This document shows, piece by piece, positions 1 through 9,048 of a stretch of 64,000 nt of DNA (position 1 is its first letter; the number at the start of each line of letters is the position of its first letter). Under the pieces are notes generated by a model. It was not told where the DNA came from. It worked only from the letters and a program-made list of their open reading frames with translations, and searched no databases. A program made the translations under genes and the position numbers. The DNA is taken from positions 1 through 64,000 of the forward strand of contig CALLUG010000004.1 of the NCBI GenBank assembly GCA_938011315.1. The letters run 5' to 3'. This DNA is from an uncultured Flavobacteriaceae bacterium (lineage in GTDB: Bacteria; Bacteroidota; Bacteroidia; Flavobacteriales; Flavobacteriaceae).

Positions 1-156
1 ATTGTTGACTTTGCCGTAGCAGTAGTTTTTCTTATTGCTCCATTTGTTTTTTCTTTTGAGGGCATAGATGCGTACTACTATTGGATTAATGGCGCTGCAG
101 TAATTTCTGTAGTTAGCTTGCACAAACCCGAAGTGGCAACAACACAAACAACATAA
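1..156 (+). CDS. C-terminal fragment of a small membrane protein (5' end outside window)
   Basis: Reading frame 1 is open from the first base to a TAA at 154-156 and encodes 51 residues. The fragment starts with a hydrophobic stretch (FAVAVVFLIAPFVFSF), then an aromatic-rich turn (DAYYYW), then a second hydrophobic segment (INGAAVISVVSL), and ends in a short polar tail. This looks like the last two membrane segments of a small integral membrane protein. A strong terminator follows 27 nt after the stop, which supports this being a real 3' end. The family cannot be named from the fragment. Confidence 0.6.
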   Translation: MVDFAVAVVFLIAPFVFSFEGIDAYYYWINGAAVISVVSLHKPEVATTQTT

Positions 157-183
157 ATAATTGCTATATATTTAGGTTGAAAA

Positions 184-213
184 AGGTGGTCTGAAAAGGC
201 CATCTTTTTTTTG
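184..213 (+). terminator. Rho-independent terminator after the partial membrane-protein gene
   Basis: A 10-bp stem (184-193 with 198-207, two G-U wobbles) closes a GAAA tetraloop and runs into eight T residues. It is placed to end transcription of the gene that stops at 156. Confidence 0.85.
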
Positions 214-415
214 TGTTAAAGCATTATTTTTATCTTACAAGAGACCTTTTTAATTAACGTAACTAATGCTAAAAACACAAGCGCATAGCACCATAACAGA
301 TGTTAATAATTAATATAGAGTCCTAATTTTAAATAATAAGCGTAAAATATAAACTAGGTTTTACTAATCTCAATAAATTTTTATATTTTCGAACTTCTAA
401 ATTTACAGTCCAAAT

Positions 416-982
416 TTGAATAACAAGATAAAAGACCTTGCTAAAAGCACACGTTTTTACAGGAAATTTCATAAATACATTGCTATCCCAATGTTATTAT
501 TTATGTTTTTGCTTGGAGCAACAGGACTATTACTAGCTTGGAAAGCAGAGTTACATTTAACACCGCCTTCTCAAAAAATAAAACAGACCAACATAGCGAC
601 GTTATCATTAAATACAATACAAAAAAAAGCTATTGATTATGCAAAGCATTCAAAATTGGATACTACTATAAATAGAATAGATTATCGTCCTTCAAAAGGA
701 ATTGCTAAAATACGTTTTGAAACACACTTTACAGAGCTACAAATTAATTGTTATACAGGTAAGATTGTGTCTCACAAACAACGTACGGCAGATATTATAG
801 AGATGATTCATGATGGTTCAATATTAGATTATTTATTTAAAAATAAGTCTAAAAATATAAAACTGTTATATTCTTCAACAACTTCAATAGCTCTTATTTT
901 GTTAGCAATTAGTGGGTTTTGGTTATGGTTAAAACCAAGACGCATAAAAGAAATTAAAATAAAAAATAAAAAAGAATTATAA
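416..982 (+). CDS. PepSY-associated transmembrane protein
   Basis: This 188-residue protein resembles the PepSY-associated TM family of Bacteroidota (short relatives of FhuF/PiuB-like PepSY proteins). A hydrophobic helix at about residues 20-43 follows a basic, aromatic start (FYRKFHKYIAIP). A periplasmic PepSY-like middle follows, with the typical 'yTGkIVSHKQRTADIIEMIHDGS' style of motif at about 108-130. A second helix lies near 150-172, ending in a positively charged tail. The start used is a TTG at 416. No in-frame ATG exists upstream, and the next Met falls inside the first helix, so TTG is the best choice. The 3' end overlaps the convergent MoxR-like gene by 6 nt. Such proteins are often tied to iron or redox metabolism, but no iron gene lies next to it here, so the role is unknown. 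Confidence 0.75.
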   Translation: MNNKIKDLAKSTRFYRKFHKYIAIPMLLFMFLLGATGLLLAWKAELHLTPPSQKIKQTNIATLSLNTIQKKAIDYAKHSKLDTTINRIDYRPSKGIAKIRFETHFTELQINCYTGKIVSHKQRTADIIEMIHDGSILDYLFKNKSKNIKLLYSSTTSIALILLAISGFWLWLKPRRIKEIKIKNKKEL

Positions 983-2443
983 ATCGTTTATAAAACTTCC
1001 ATAAGGATCCTTAAACTGAATACTATCGGAATATCGATATTTGCTTAATTTTTTGTATTCAGCTAATCCCCAAAGTACAAATTCTTTTACAAAATAGCGC
1101 TCTATTTTTGCAGCTTTTGGTTGGTATTTTTGCAATAAATCTTCTAGAGGCGCAATACGATCTAAAAGCGCTTTATAGGAACTGTCGTCCAATTCATCTA
1201 CTAATTCAAAACCCTCACTGTGGTTAAAAAACCACGATACAATTGCATCGTAGGGAGTGTCTTCATCTTGACGTTCTAATTTTTCTATAGCAGGAAAAAA
1301 CTCCGGATATAAGGCCTTAATAGCTTTACCTATTAGGCTAAAAGCAACAACGTCTGCACCTTCTTGTTCCCCTTCATAAACAAGCTCTACTTTACCTGTA
1401 ATTGCAGGAATAATTCCCATAAAGTCACTCATTCTAACCGCTGTTTTTTCGTCGCCAGTAAAAAGCGTTCGTCGTTCTGCACTACTCAGTAAGTTTTGAT
1501 ACGCCGTAATGCTTAGCCTAGCACTCACACCACTTTTAGCGTCTATATATTCACTATCTCTAGCCTCAAACACAATTTGCTCCAACAAATCTTTTGCTAA
1601 TTCGGGGACATTAACTACAGAGGCTTGACGGCTGTCTAGTTGTGCTTCTTGCTCTGTAATTAATTTTGCTGTTTCAATGTCTTCCGGATAGTGTGTTAAT
1701 ATTTGGGAGCCTATTCTGTCTTTTAGTGGGGTTACAATACTTCCTCTGTTAGTATAATCTTCTGGATTTGCTGTAAATACAAACTGCATGTCTAGTGGTA
1801 AGCGCAACTTAAACCCTCTAATTTGAATGTCGCCCTCTTGCAAAATATTAAATAATGCTACTTGTATTCGAGCTTGTAAATCTGGTAACTCGTTAATAAC
1901 AAAAATACAACGGTTAGCACGAGGAATCATACCGTAGTGGATAACGCGATCATCGGCGTAGCTTAACTTTAGGTTGGCTGCTTTTATAGGATCTACATCT
2001 CCTATAATATCTGCAACAGTAACGTCTGGAGTTGCTAATTTTTCTGCAAATCGTTCGCTTCTGTGCATCCAATATATTGGTGTTTTATCGCCTTGTTGTT
2101 GTATTAACTCGGTAGCATATCTTGAAATCGGATTTAAGGGGTCATCATTAACTTCGGAGCCTTTAACAACAGGAATGTACTCGTCTAGCAAGTTTAACAT
2201 TAGTCGTGCTAAACGTGTTTTTGCCTGTCCTCGTAAGCCTAATAGATTAATATTGTGCCTAGAAAGAATAGCGCGTTCTAACTCTGGAATTACAGTATTT
2301 TCGTATCCATGCACGCCTTCAAAGGTATTTTGTTTATGTTGTATTTTATAAATTAGGTTTTGCCTTAGTTCATCTTTTATAGATTTACTTAGGTATTTAG
2401 TTTTTTTTAAATCGCCTAAGGTTGTTATGTGTTCTATAGTCAT
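977..2443 (-). CDS. MoxR/ChlI-like AAA+ ATPase
   Basis: A 488-residue AAA+ ATPase related to magnesium-chelatase subunit I and MoxR proteins. The N-terminal half carries Walker A (GLRGQAKTR, about 69-77), Walker B (FVINELP, about 181-187; Asn-Glu in place of Asp-Glu), sensor 1 (TANPEDY, about 224-230) and a likely arginine finger (KDRIGS, about 241-246). The C-terminal part is helical and lacks a VWA domain. That domain is supplied by the next gene upstream on the same strand (VWA protein, 85 nt apart). MoxR-VWA pairs act as ATP-driven chaperones that insert cofactors or assemble protein complexes. There is no chlorophyll or cobalamin gene nearby, so a Mg-chelatase role is unlikely. The client is unknown. 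Confidence 0.85.
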   Translation of the reverse strand: MTIEHITTLGDLKKTKYLSKSIKDELRQNLIYKIQHKQNTFEGVHGYENTVIPELERAILSRHNINLLGLRGQAKTRLARLMLNLLDEYIPVVKGSEVNDDPLNPISRYATELIQQQGDKTPIYWMHRSERFAEKLATPDVTVADIIGDVDPIKAANLKLSYADDRVIHYGMIPRANRCIFVINELPDLQARIQVALFNILQEGDIQIRGFKLRLPLDMQFVFTANPEDYTNRGSIVTPLKDRIGSQILTHYPEDIETAKLITEQEAQLDSRQASVVNVPELAKDLLEQIVFEARDSEYIDAKSGVSARLSITAYQNLLSSAERRTLFTGDEKTAVRMSDFMGIIPAITGKVELVYEGEQEGADVVAFSLIGKAIKALYPEFFPAIEKLERQDEDTPYDAIVSWFFNHSEGFELVDELDDSSYKALLDRIAPLEDLLQKYQPKAAKIERYFVKEFVLWGLAEYKKLSKYRYSDSIQFKDPYGSFINDL

Positions 2444-2527
2444 ATATTGTTTTTACAAATAGGGGTATTTATTATAATATTTTTTTAAAAATAGTTTACT
2501 TTTTGTAGCATCAAGATTATGTATATA

Positions 2528-3649
2528 TTATCTCTTAATTCTTTTTTTTCTGTTAGTTTCGTAATCTTCAAAAATCATTTCTCCTAGGCTCTTAAGACCT
2601 GTATATAAAGCTTTACCTTGGTTAGCTTGGGTAAACTTTCTGACAAACTGCATAAGATAAGGATCTTCAGCAATCATAAACGTTGTAATAGGAATGTGTA
2701 ACTTGCGAGCTTGTTGCGCCATAGCATAGCACTTATTTGTAATGTAAGAGTCTAGACCATTACTATTTTTGTAATACTCGCCAGTAGGAAGTCGTAAACA
2801 ACTTGGTTTGCCGTCTGTAATCATAAAAATTTGCTTGTTTGTATTCCGTTTACGGCGTAATAAATCCATTGCTAATTGTAGCCCAGCAACAGTATTTGTA
2901 TGATAGGGACCTACTTGTAAGTAGGGTAAATCTTTAATTTTAATAGTCCAAGCATCATTTCCAAATACCAAAATATCTAAGGTGTCCTTTGGATAGCGTG
3001 TCGTTATTAATTCGGCGAGTGCCATAGCAACTTTTTTGGCAGGTGTAATTCTATCTTCGCCATACAAAATCATGCTATGGCTAATATCAATCATTAGTAC
3101 CGTACTCATTTGAGATTTGTGCATAGACTCTTCTACAACCAAATCATTTTCGGAAAGCATGAAGTTTGAAATGCCGTGATTAATTTGAGCATTTTTAAGG
3201 CTTTCTGTAATAGATACTCTATCTAAAGCATCACCAAATTGGTAATTTCTAAAATCGCCAGTGTGTTCGTCGCCTATTCCTGGATTTTTACTTTTGTGAT
3301 TTCCAGAGCCGCTACGTTTTATCTTTCCAAAAATACGATTTAACGCTTGTTGCCGTATAGCACGTTCTGTTTTAGCAGTAATTTTAGTGGCTTCGCCACT
3401 TGGTGTTACAATATCTTTTATAAATCCCTTTTTTTTAAGGTCTTCAATAAAGTCATCGATAGTATAATTTTGATCTGTAAGTTGATATTCTTTATCTAGT
3501 TCTCTTAGCCAACTAATTGCTTCATCAAAATCGCCAGAGGTATGTGTTATAAGCTCTTTAAAAATATCAAAAAGCTTTTCAAAAGGCGATATATTGGGCG
3601 CTTTGTAGGTTTTAAAAACAAACCCTTTTTGTTTACCAGCATTTTTCAT
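2528..3649 (-). CDS. VWA-domain protein, partner of the MoxR-like ATPase
   Basis: 373 residues with a C-terminal von Willebrand factor A domain. The metal-ion-dependent adhesion site is visible as DISHS (about 188-192), with a conserved Asp in FMITDGKP later in the domain. The N-terminal 170 residues are charged and helical, with a basic linker (KRSGSGNHKSK, about 111-121). There is no signal peptide, so the protein is cytoplasmic, unlike the membrane-anchored BatA/BatB proteins. It is the first gene of a two-gene operon with the MoxR-like ATPase downstream. By analogy with ChlD/CobT/CoxE pairs it should be the adaptor that links the ATPase to a substrate. The substrate cannot be told from the sequence. 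Confidence 0.85.
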   Translation of the reverse strand: MKNAGKQKGFVFKTYKAPNISPFEKLFDIFKELITHTSGDFDEAISWLRELDKEYQLTDQNYTIDDFIEDLKKKGFIKDIVTPSGEATKITAKTERAIRQQALNRIFGKIKRSGSGNHKSKNPGIGDEHTGDFRNYQFGDALDRVSITESLKNAQINHGISNFMLSENDLVVEESMHKSQMSTVLMIDISHSMILYGEDRITPAKKVAMALAELITTRYPKDTLDILVFGNDAWTIKIKDLPYLQVGPYHTNTVAGLQLAMDLLRRKRNTNKQIFMITDGKPSCLRLPTGEYYKNSNGLDSYITNKCYAMAQQARKLHIPITTFMIAEDPYLMQFVRKFTQANQGKALYTGLKSLGEMIFEDYETNRKKRIKR

Positions 3650-3771
3650 ATACTGGTAAAAATACTATTTTTTGAAATATAAATAACTTACTTAACAGAG
3701 CTTTAAGAATAGTATGATAAGTTTTTATTAAATTTAAACTTTTATTTTAATAGCCTAACTCAAAAAACATA

Positions 3772-6700
3772 ATGAAAAAAATAGTTTTGTCCGTAATGCT
3801 ACTCTGTGTTACAGCTCTTTTTGCACAAGAATTTTCAATAGATTTAGTAAAAAATATGACACCACGTAGTATTGGTCCTGGCGGAATGTCTGGTCGTGTT
3901 ACGGCTATAGATGTCGTAACAAGTAATCCCGACATAATGTATGTTGGTACTGCCTCTGGTGGCTTATGGAAATCTACTTCTGGTGGTATAAAATGGGCAC
4001 CTATTTTTGAAAAAGAAATTACAGCATCTATAGGAGCGGTTGCTATACAGCAGTCTAATCCTAGTGTGATTTGGGTAGGAACAGGCGAAGGTAATCCTAG
4101 AAATAGTCTAAACGGAGGGTATGGAATTTACAAATCTTTAGATGGAGGTAAAAATTGGATGGCTATGGGCTTAGAAAAAACAAGACATATCCATCGTGTT
4201 ATTATAAATCCTACAAACCCAGATATTGTTTATGTTGCCGCCATAGGTTCTCCATGGGGAGAGCACCCAGAGCGTGGTGTTTTTAAAACTATAGATGGTG
4301 GCAAAACGTGGCGTAAAATTCTTTATGCTAATCCTAAAACTGGAGCTGCAGACTTAGTTATGGACCCTTCAAACCCTAATAAACTAATTGCAGCAATGTG
4401 GGAACACAAACGAGATCCTTGGTTTTTTAAATCAGGAGGTAGTGGTTCTGGACTTCATATAACTTATGACGCTGGTAAAACTTGGAAAAAAATAACAGAA
4501 AAAGAAGGCTTGCCTAAAGGCGAATTGGGGCGCATAGGAATTAGTATTGCTAAAAACAAGCCTAACATTATTTACGCATTAATAGAGTCGAAAAAAAATG
4601 CCTTGTATAAAAGTAACGATGGAGGTTTTAATTGGCATAAAGTAAATGATAAGAGCGATATTGGTAACCGTCCTTTTTACTATTCAGATATTTATGTAGA
4701 TCCTCAAAATGAAAATCGCCTCTTTTCCATATTTACTTATGTCAATGTAAGTGAAGATGGCGGACGCAATTTTTCTCAACTTATGGGAGCTTATGGCGTA
4801 GATAATGGTGTACACCCCGATCATCATGCTTGGTGGATTCATCCAAATAACGGACAATTTATGATTGATGGTAATGATGGAGGATTAAACATTACAAAAG
4901 ATGGTGGCAAGACATGGCGTTTTGTAGGGAACTTACCTGTAGCTCAGTTTTATCATATTAATATCGATAACGAATTTCCTTACAATGTGTATGGAGGAAT
5001 GCAAGATAATGGATCTTGGCGAGGCCCTGCTTACGTATGGAAAGCTCAAGGAATACGAAATTCTTATTGGCAAGAAATTAGTTTTGGTGACGGCTTTGAT
5101 GTCGTACCAGATAAGGATAATTCTCGTTATGGTTGGTCTATGAGTCAGCAAGGCTTTGTAAGTAGATACGACTGGAAAACAGGCAATAATTATGGCGTAA
5201 AACCTACTCATAAAGACCCTAATATATCGCTTCGATTTAACTGGAACTCTGCCATAAACATAGATCCTTTTAATACAAGTACAATTTACTTTGGAAGTCA
5301 GTTTGTACACAAATCTACAGACAAAGGGCTTACGTGGTCTGTAATTTCTCCAGATTTAACCACTAACGATCCAAAAAAACAAAATCAAAACGAGAGTGGA
5401 GGGCTATCCCTCGATGCTACTGGGGCAGAAAATTACTGTACCATACTAGTAATAGAACCGTCTCCGGTAGAAAAAAATATGCTTTGGGCAGGCACAGACG
5501 ATGGTCGCGTACATTATACGCTAAACGGAGGAATAGATTGGGTTGACGTGTCTAAAAATATTAAAGAACTACCAAAAGGAAGCTGGATTACACAAATAAA
5601 AGCTTCTAACAAAAATAGGGGAGAAGCTTTACTTGTAGCTAACGACTACAGACGATTTAATTTTACACCCTACGCCTTTAGAACTAAAAATTATGGAAAA
5701 ACTTGGGAACGTATTGTTGATGCTAATGATGCAGAAAGTTATGCCCTAGCTATTATTGAAGATATAGAAGAACCCAACCTTCTTTTTTTAGGAACAGATG
5801 ATGGCTTATACGTGTCTGTCAACGCGGGAAAAGAATGGAATAAATGGACAAAAGGATTTCCTACAGTTTCTGTTAAAGACTTGGTAATACACCCAAGAGA
5901 ACATGACTTAATAATAGGAACATTTGGTCGTGCTGCTTGGGTGCTAGATGATATTAGACCCTTGCGCGCTATTGCAAAAAATAATAGAATTTTAAAATCT
6001 AAGTTAAAATTATTCCCCCCTCCAGTAGCTTACCAAGCAGCTTACCAGCAACCTACAGGAAGTCGTTTTGGAGCAGATGCACTTTTTAATGGAGAAAATA
6101 GACCTAGAGGTGCATTAATATCTTATTATATAAAAGTTGATGAAAAACAAAAAACTAATGCTAATGAAGATGATGCTACCACAAAAGAAGTTGATGAAAT
6201 TTCTGAAGTTGAAAATGATAGACCAGCCGTAGCATGGGATTCTATTCACCTTAAAATATACGATGGAGAGCGGCAAATACGTCATCTTAAATGGAAAACG
6301 CCAGATAGTACTGGAATACATAAAACGGTTTGGTTTATGACAGAAAAAGGAGTCAATAGGCCCTCACGAACAATACGCAAACAAACTAGAGAGCCTGCAG
6401 GAGTTAGAGTAAAGCCTGGTAATTATAAACTTGTTATGACTTACGGAAACCAACAATCTGAACAGCGCATTAGTGTGAAAAGCGACCCTCGCACAGAAGT
6501 GTCTTTAAGCTCTATAAATGAGGTTTATGCAGCATCAAAAACACTAGAACTTATGACACAAAAAACTAGCGATGCCGTTAAGCAATTGGTTGAAAATAAA
6601 ACTATAGCTAACAATTATATTGATAAGTTGTCGAAACTAGATAAAAAAGAATATAAAAACCAAATTAAGGATTCTAAACAAATAGTAAAAAAAATAGATA

Positions 6701-6990
6701 CACTTATTGCAGCTTATATAGGAAAAGTAGATAATAGACAAGGTATTACTCGAAATTCAGAAAGTAGTGTTATGCAACGTATAGGAACAGCAAATAATTA
6801 TGTGAGTTCGCGAAAAAATGGCATTACAACTACAGAAAAAACATTAATTGAGCATGCTAAAAATGACTTAAAAAATGCCCTAACTAAAACCAATATGTTC
6901 TTTTCTAAATTTTGGTTGCCTTATCAAACTAAAATGGAGCAATTAAAACTATCGCCTTTTAAAGCAATAAAAACGTTTAGTATAGATTAG
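3772..6990 (+). CDS. Secreted sortilin/VPS10-like beta-propeller protein with BNR (Asp-box) repeats
   Basis: A 1072-residue exported protein. A signal peptide (MKKIVLSVMLLCVTALFAQ) is followed by many Asp-box motifs of the S-x-D-x-G-x-x-W type, such as STSGGIKW, SLDGGKNW, TIDGGKTW, SNDGGFNW and TKDGGKTW. They are spread over about residues 60-730 and form one or two sortilin-like propellers. The last 300 residues hold a beta-rich domain with a charged insert and then a helical, Lys-rich C-terminus. This architecture is common in Bacteroidota, usually labelled 'glycosyl hydrolase' or 'VPS10 domain protein', but no glycosidase activity is implied by the repeats. No C-terminal type IX sorting domain is obvious. 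It stands alone, divergent from the VWA gene. The function is unknown, possibly extracellular binding or a peptidase-linked role. Confidence 0.8.
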   Translation: MKKIVLSVMLLCVTALFAQEFSIDLVKNMTPRSIGPGGMSGRVTAIDVVTSNPDIMYVGTASGGLWKSTSGGIKWAPIFEKEITASIGAVAIQQSNPSVIWVGTGEGNPRNSLNGGYGIYKSLDGGKNWMAMGLEKTRHIHRVIINPTNPDIVYVAAIGSPWGEHPERGVFKTIDGGKTWRKILYANPKTGAADLVMDPSNPNKLIAAMWEHKRDPWFFKSGGSGSGLHITYDAGKTWKKITEKEGLPKGELGRIGISIAKNKPNIIYALIESKKNALYKSNDGGFNWHKVNDKSDIGNRPFYYSDIYVDPQNENRLFSIFTYVNVSEDGGRNFSQLMGAYGVDNGVHPDHHAWWIHPNNGQFMIDGNDGGLNITKDGGKTWRFVGNLPVAQFYHINIDNEFPYNVYGGMQDNGSWRGPAYVWKAQGIRNSYWQEISFGDGFDVVPDKDNSRYGWSMSQQGFVSRYDWKTGNNYGVKPTHKDPNISLRFNWNSAINIDPFNTSTIYFGSQFVHKSTDKGLTWSVISPDLTTNDPKKQNQNESGGLSLDATGAENYCTILVIEPSPVEKNMLWAGTDDGRVHYTLNGGIDWVDVSKNIKELPKGSWITQIKASNKNRGEALLVANDYRRFNFTPYAFRTKNYGKTWERIVDANDAESYALAIIEDIEEPNLLFLGTDDGLYVSVNAGKEWNKWTKGFPTVSVKDLVIHPREHDLIIGTFGRAAWVLDDIRPLRAIAKNNRILKSKLKLFPPPVAYQAAYQQPTGSRFGADALFNGENRPRGALISYYIKVDEKQKTNANEDDATTKEVDEISEVENDRPAVAWDSIHLKIYDGERQIRHLKWKTPDSTGIHKTVWFMTEKGVNRPSRTIRKQTREPAGVRVKPGNYKLVMTYGNQQSEQRISVKSDPRTEVSLSSINEVYAASKTLELMTQKTSDAVKQLVENKTIANNYIDKLSKLDKKEYKNQIKDSKQIVKKIDTLIAAYIGKVDNRQGITRNSESSVMQRIGTANNYVSSRKNGITTTEKTLIEHAKNDLKNALTKTNMFFSKFWLPYQTKMEQLKLSPFKAIKTFSID

Positions 6991-7050
6991 TAGTTTCTAA
7001 ATTACAATTGCTAAAAATAATAATAAGAACTATTTGTAATACTACAATAT

Positions 7051-7719
7051 ATGGAAATTAGGATTCATAATAGTTGGACGAAATATCTTGAAAAAGAATT
7101 TAATAAATTGTATTTTAGGCAGTTAACAGATTTTGTGAATCTAGAATACAAAATAGGTGAATGTTACCCGAAAAAAGCAGAAATTTTTAATGCCTTTTTA
7201 CATTGTTCTTTTCAAAACATAAAAGTTGTTATTATTGGCCAAGACCCATATCACGGAGAAAATCAAGCTAATGGACTGTGTTTTTCTGTTAATGAAGGGA
7301 TAAAACATCCACCTTCTCTAAAAAATATTTTTAAAGAAATAGAAACCGATTTGAATATACCATATCCTAAAAATGGAAATTTAGAACGCTGGGCTAAACA
7401 AGGTGTGCTATTACTAAACACAGTACTAACAGTAAGACATTCCAAACCTGCAAGCCATAAAGCCAAAGGTTGGGAAAAGTTTACAGATGCCGTAATTAAA
7501 ACAATTAACGAAAAAAAACGTAATACTATTTTTTTATTATGGGGTGCATCGGCAAAGAAGAAAGCAAAATTAATTAATGAAAATCATCACTTTATACTTC
7601 CTTCAGGACATCCTTCTCCTTTAAGTGCCAATAAAGGGTACTGGTTCAATAACAAACACTTTAGTACAGCTAACTCCCTGTTGAAGACAGCTCATTTGTC
7701 GACAATTGACTGGTCGTAA
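7051..7719 (+). CDS. ung: Uracil-DNA glycosylase
   Basis: A family-1 uracil-DNA glycosylase of 222 residues, the usual length. It removes uracil from DNA at the start of base excision repair. The water-activating loop GQDPYHG is at about residues 63-69 (catalytic Asp65). The uracil-pocket and specificity segments LLLNTVLTV and the minor-groove loop GHPSPLS are intact. It begins with ATG 60 nt after the beta-propeller gene and is probably transcribed separately or by read-through. Its last 50 nt overlap a likely small membrane-protein gene on the other strand. Confidence 0.97.
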   Translation: MEIRIHNSWTKYLEKEFNKLYFRQLTDFVNLEYKIGECYPKKAEIFNAFLHCSFQNIKVVIIGQDPYHGENQANGLCFSVNEGIKHPPSLKNIFKEIETDLNIPYPKNGNLERWAKQGVLLLNTVLTVRHSKPASHKAKGWEKFTDAVIKTINEKKRNTIFLLWGASAKKKAKLINENHHFILPSGHPSPLSANKGYWFNNKHFSTANSLLKTAHLSTIDWS

Positions 7720-7849
7720 TTGAACGTATTTTAGTAACTTGTTTTGTTTTTCTAGATTTTTTAAGAGGTTTCAATTTATTACATGTAATTTTAAGCAGTA
7801 TAAAATTAGCAATAAATACTCCAATGAAGAATACTAATAGTGAGGTCAT
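7670..7849 (-). CDS. Possible small single-pass membrane protein (59 aa)
   Basis: A 59-codon reading frame with ATG at 7847-7849 (minus strand) and TAG at 7670-7672. The product begins MTSLLVFFIGVFIANFILLK, a clean N-terminal hydrophobic helix. A strongly basic segment (KLKPLKKSRKTKQ, about 25-37) and a Ser/Thr-rich tail follow. The layout fits a type II/III membrane miniprotein with a cytoplasmic basic region. It fills most of an otherwise empty 335-bp gap and overlaps the 3' end of ung by 50 nt. No promoter box was identified with confidence. It could be chance, but the amphipathic arrangement is not what random AT-rich sequence usually gives. Confidence 0.4.
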   Translation of the reverse strand: MTSLLVFFIGVFIANFILLKITCNKLKPLKKSRKTKQVTKIRSITTSQLSTNELSSTGS

Positions 7850-8053
7850 TGTGTGTTAATTTAAAATTTAGGGTACAACGAATTTATATAAAAAAAATAG
7901 TAAGAGTTAATTGTTTATCAAAAAATGTTATTAATAACATAATAATAGTTAAACGGTACAAAAAAAAAGTTAAACAGGCTGTTTGATGCTAAAAAAATGT
8001 AGGTCTTTAAAAAAGTAATACGCTGTAGGCTAATAAATTATACTTGCGTATTA

Positions 8054-8761
8054 TTATCCCATAGTATGATATACATTTTGCACATCATCATCCTCTTCTA
8101 TTTTTTCTAATAGTTTTTCTACATCTGCAACTTGCGTTGCGTTTAATGTTTTTGTAACTTGTGGTATTCTTTCAAAACCAGAGGATAAAATTTCAATTTT
8201 TCTAGTTTCTAATTCGGTTTGTATTGCGCCAAAACTTTCAAAAGGAGCATAAATTAAAATTCCATCGTCATCAGCAAAAACTTCTTCTGCTCCAAAATCA
8301 ATAAATTCTAGCTCTAAGTCCTCTGGATCTAAGCCCTCTGCATTAATCCTAAAATTACAAGTATGGTCAAACATAAATACAACAGAGCCAGAGGTACCTA
8401 GGCTGCCATCACATTTATTAAAGTAGCTTCGTATGTTGGCTACAGTTCTAGTATTATTGTCTGTTGCTGTTTCTACCAAAATCGCAATACCGTGTGGTGC
8501 GTAACCTTCAAAAAGGACTTCTTTGTAATCTCCTTGCCCTTTTTCGCTTGCTTTTTTTATAGCACGCTCTACATTATCTTTAGGCATATTTACAGCCTTT
8601 GCATTTTGTATTACAGCTCTTAGCCTAGAGTTGCTTGTTGGGTCTGGACCACCTTCCTTTACCGCCATAACAATATCTTTGCCTATGCGTGTAAAGGCTT
8701 TGCTCATAGCCGACCAACGTTTCATTTTGCGTGCTTTACGAAATTCAAAAGCTCTTCCCAT
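8054..8761 (-). CDS. yebC: YebC/PmpR (TACO1) family protein
   Basis: A 235-residue member of the YebC/TACO1 family, full length. The start (MGRAFEFRKARKMKRWSAMSKAF...) matches the conserved N-terminus, in which most members read 'AGHSKWxNIKHRK'. The Bacteroidota version with GRAFEFRKARK is seen here. The NSRLR, KAVNMPKDNVERAIKK and GYAPHG segments are present. Family members bind DNA as regulators in some bacteria. Others act on the ribosome to relieve stalling at polyproline, as TACO1 does in mitochondria. The gene is monocistronic. The minus-strand sequence TATATTTG at 8861-8868 could be its promoter -7 box. Confidence 0.93.
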   Translation of the reverse strand: MGRAFEFRKARKMKRWSAMSKAFTRIGKDIVMAVKEGGPDPTSNSRLRAVIQNAKAVNMPKDNVERAIKKASEKGQGDYKEVLFEGYAPHGIAILVETATDNNTRTVANIRSYFNKCDGSLGTSGSVVFMFDHTCNFRINAEGLDPEDLELEFIDFGAEEVFADDDGILIYAPFESFGAIQTELETRKIEILSSGFERIPQVTKTLNATQVADVEKLLEKIEEDDDVQNVYHTMG

Positions 8762-8879
8762 CTAAAAAAAATATAGTTTTATACCACCATACTGTGGTAG
8801 GTGTATTGATATTGTTTTGTTTTTTAAAGAGTACAAATTTAAAAATGCAATTTGTAAAAACAAATATATTGTAGCTTTA

Positions 8880-8987
8880 ATACCAAATTGTTGCTCAAAA
8901 TAAGCTATATAATTCGTTTCTATTGTGTCTATATATCACTATATAATTCCAAATTAGTTATAACTCGTTTTAAATAACAATTGGTAT
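8880..8987. repeat. Imperfect inverted repeat (MITE/REP-like intergenic element)
   Basis: The arms ATACCAAATTGTT (from 8880) and AACAATTGGTAT (to 8987) are near-perfect inverted copies, and the AAAA/TTTT tracts that follow also pair. Inside, the 11-mer CTATATAATTC occurs twice in direct orientation (near 8905 and 8939). The unit could fold into a long hairpin. It lies between yebC and the rhodanese genes in DNA with no coding potential. Confidence 0.45.
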
Positions 8988-9048
8988 AACACAAAGTTTC
9001 ATTGAAGTTTTGTAGTTAAAAGTATTTTTAAAATTTACTTTATGGGTT

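Noticed and set aside
1974-2351. 125-codon plus-strand frame opposite the MoxR-like gene
   Set aside because: It lies wholly inside a gene with clear AAA+ motifs, and its product shows no domain or start signal.
4933-5310. 125-codon minus-strand frame inside the beta-propeller gene
   Set aside because: Shadow of a real gene. Composition follows the opposite strand and no motif is visible.
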